From Phycisphaerales bacterium (GTDB lineage: Bacteria > Planctomycetota > Phycisphaerae > Phycisphaerales > UBA1924): 25,442 nucleotides of DNA. The notes beneath the pieces are model-generated. The model was not told where the DNA came from, ran no database searches, and was given only the letters and a program-made list of their open reading frames with translations. The position numbers and the translations under genes are program-made. Location: positions 1-25,442 of the forward strand of contig JAUXUZ010000433.1 in the NCBI GenBank assembly GCA_030680655.1. The letters are read 5' to 3'. Positions within the stretch are counted from its first letter, which is position 1. Every line of letters starts with the position of its first letter. Positions 25,232 through 25,442 of this stretch are shown here, piece by piece.

Positions 25232-25442
25232 TCATCCCGTACACGCGAAGCACCGCCACGCCTCCGCTTCCGAGATCGCCTGACCCGCGTTGATCGATGA
25301 CGCCTCGGATGCCCTGTCGCGCCGCCGAGCGACCGCAGCTCGTACCGAGTCTGCCGGGTCGGCACGCACAATCGGCACATCCGAACCGAACACCAGGCCA
25401 GACTCGGCGTTGCCCGGCTCGAGCCCGCTCGCCAGCAGGTCG
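25232..25442 (-). CDS. Amidohydrolase (YtcJ-like), C-terminal part, apparently short
   Basis: The frame enters from the window edge and ends with TGA at 25232-25234. Visible residues include LVFGSDVPIVRADPADSVRA, with the GSDxP aspartate of the amidohydrolase metal centre, and INAGQAISEAEAWRCFACTG, matching the segment where YtcJ-like enzymes have a Q-x-(I/L)-S-x-x-E-A-(L/W)-R-x-(Y/F) run. Family members usually continue for many more residues (a G-x-I-x-x-G-x-x-A-D-x-V region closing the beta sandwich); none is found in this frame, so the end looks truncated or frameshifted. The TlpA-like gene begins 86 nt downstream on the same strand. Confidence 0.55.
   Translation of the reverse strand, partial: DLLASGLEPGNAESGLVFGSDVPIVRADPADSVRAAVARRRDRASEASSINAGQAISEAEAWRCFACTG

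Overview
The window is GC-rich bacterial chromosome and most likely comes from a planctomycete, probably of the Phycisphaerae. This is an inference from gene content: small membrane proteins ending in a CxxCGYDLxGL-CPECG zinc ribbon, a small helical plus fibronectin-III-like protein, an Hc1/histone-H1-like basic protein, large TPR and peptidase-like secreted proteins, and strong G/C preference at third codon positions. I see no phage, plasmid, CRISPR, rRNA or tRNA gene.

Layout. 1-172 is the C-terminal end of a fatty-acid desaturase, convergent with nadA (quinolinate synthase). A PilZ gene lies upstream of nadA, and a family 2 glycosyltransferase diverges from the PilZ gene. Next are pabB and a Nudix gene, which overlap by 4 nt (GTGA), look like a folate-precursor pair, and are divergent from ppdK (pyruvate phosphate dikinase, strong terminator at 8221-8247). 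The stretch 8144-10403 is accessory in character. It holds tandem zinc-ribbon membrane paralogues (two intact, one C-terminal fragment), two copies of a small structured repeat with co-varying stems, and two inverted 81-bp units each carrying three hairpins. A conserved hypothetical gene and an OPT-family transporter follow, then a CstB-like persulfide dioxygenase-rhodanese fusion convergent with a SAM methyltransferase.

From 16068 to 22959 all genes run on the + strand: an Hc1-like histone, a FabZ-like dehydratase, ruvA, mannose-1-phosphate guanylyltransferase, ruvX (yqgF), a LolA-like lipoprotein-carrier gene broken by one in-frame TAG, and a TPR protein with an HEYAH zinc-peptidase domain. 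The last part, on the - strand, encodes two FKBP-type prolyl isomerases (one cytoplasmic, one secreted with two domains), a secreted TlpA-like thioredoxin, and the end of an amidohydrolase cut by the window edge.

Most noteworthy: (1) the mirrored 81-bp hairpin units with compensatory stem changes; (2) the CCGGAAGTC plus 7-bp/3-nt hairpin element, present twice, one copy sitting exactly at the break of the truncated zinc-ribbon gene; (3) the amber codon inside the lolA-like gene; (4) a recurring TAnnnT-like box 5-8 nt before start codons that lack a Shine-Dalgarno sequence, suggesting leaderless transcripts.
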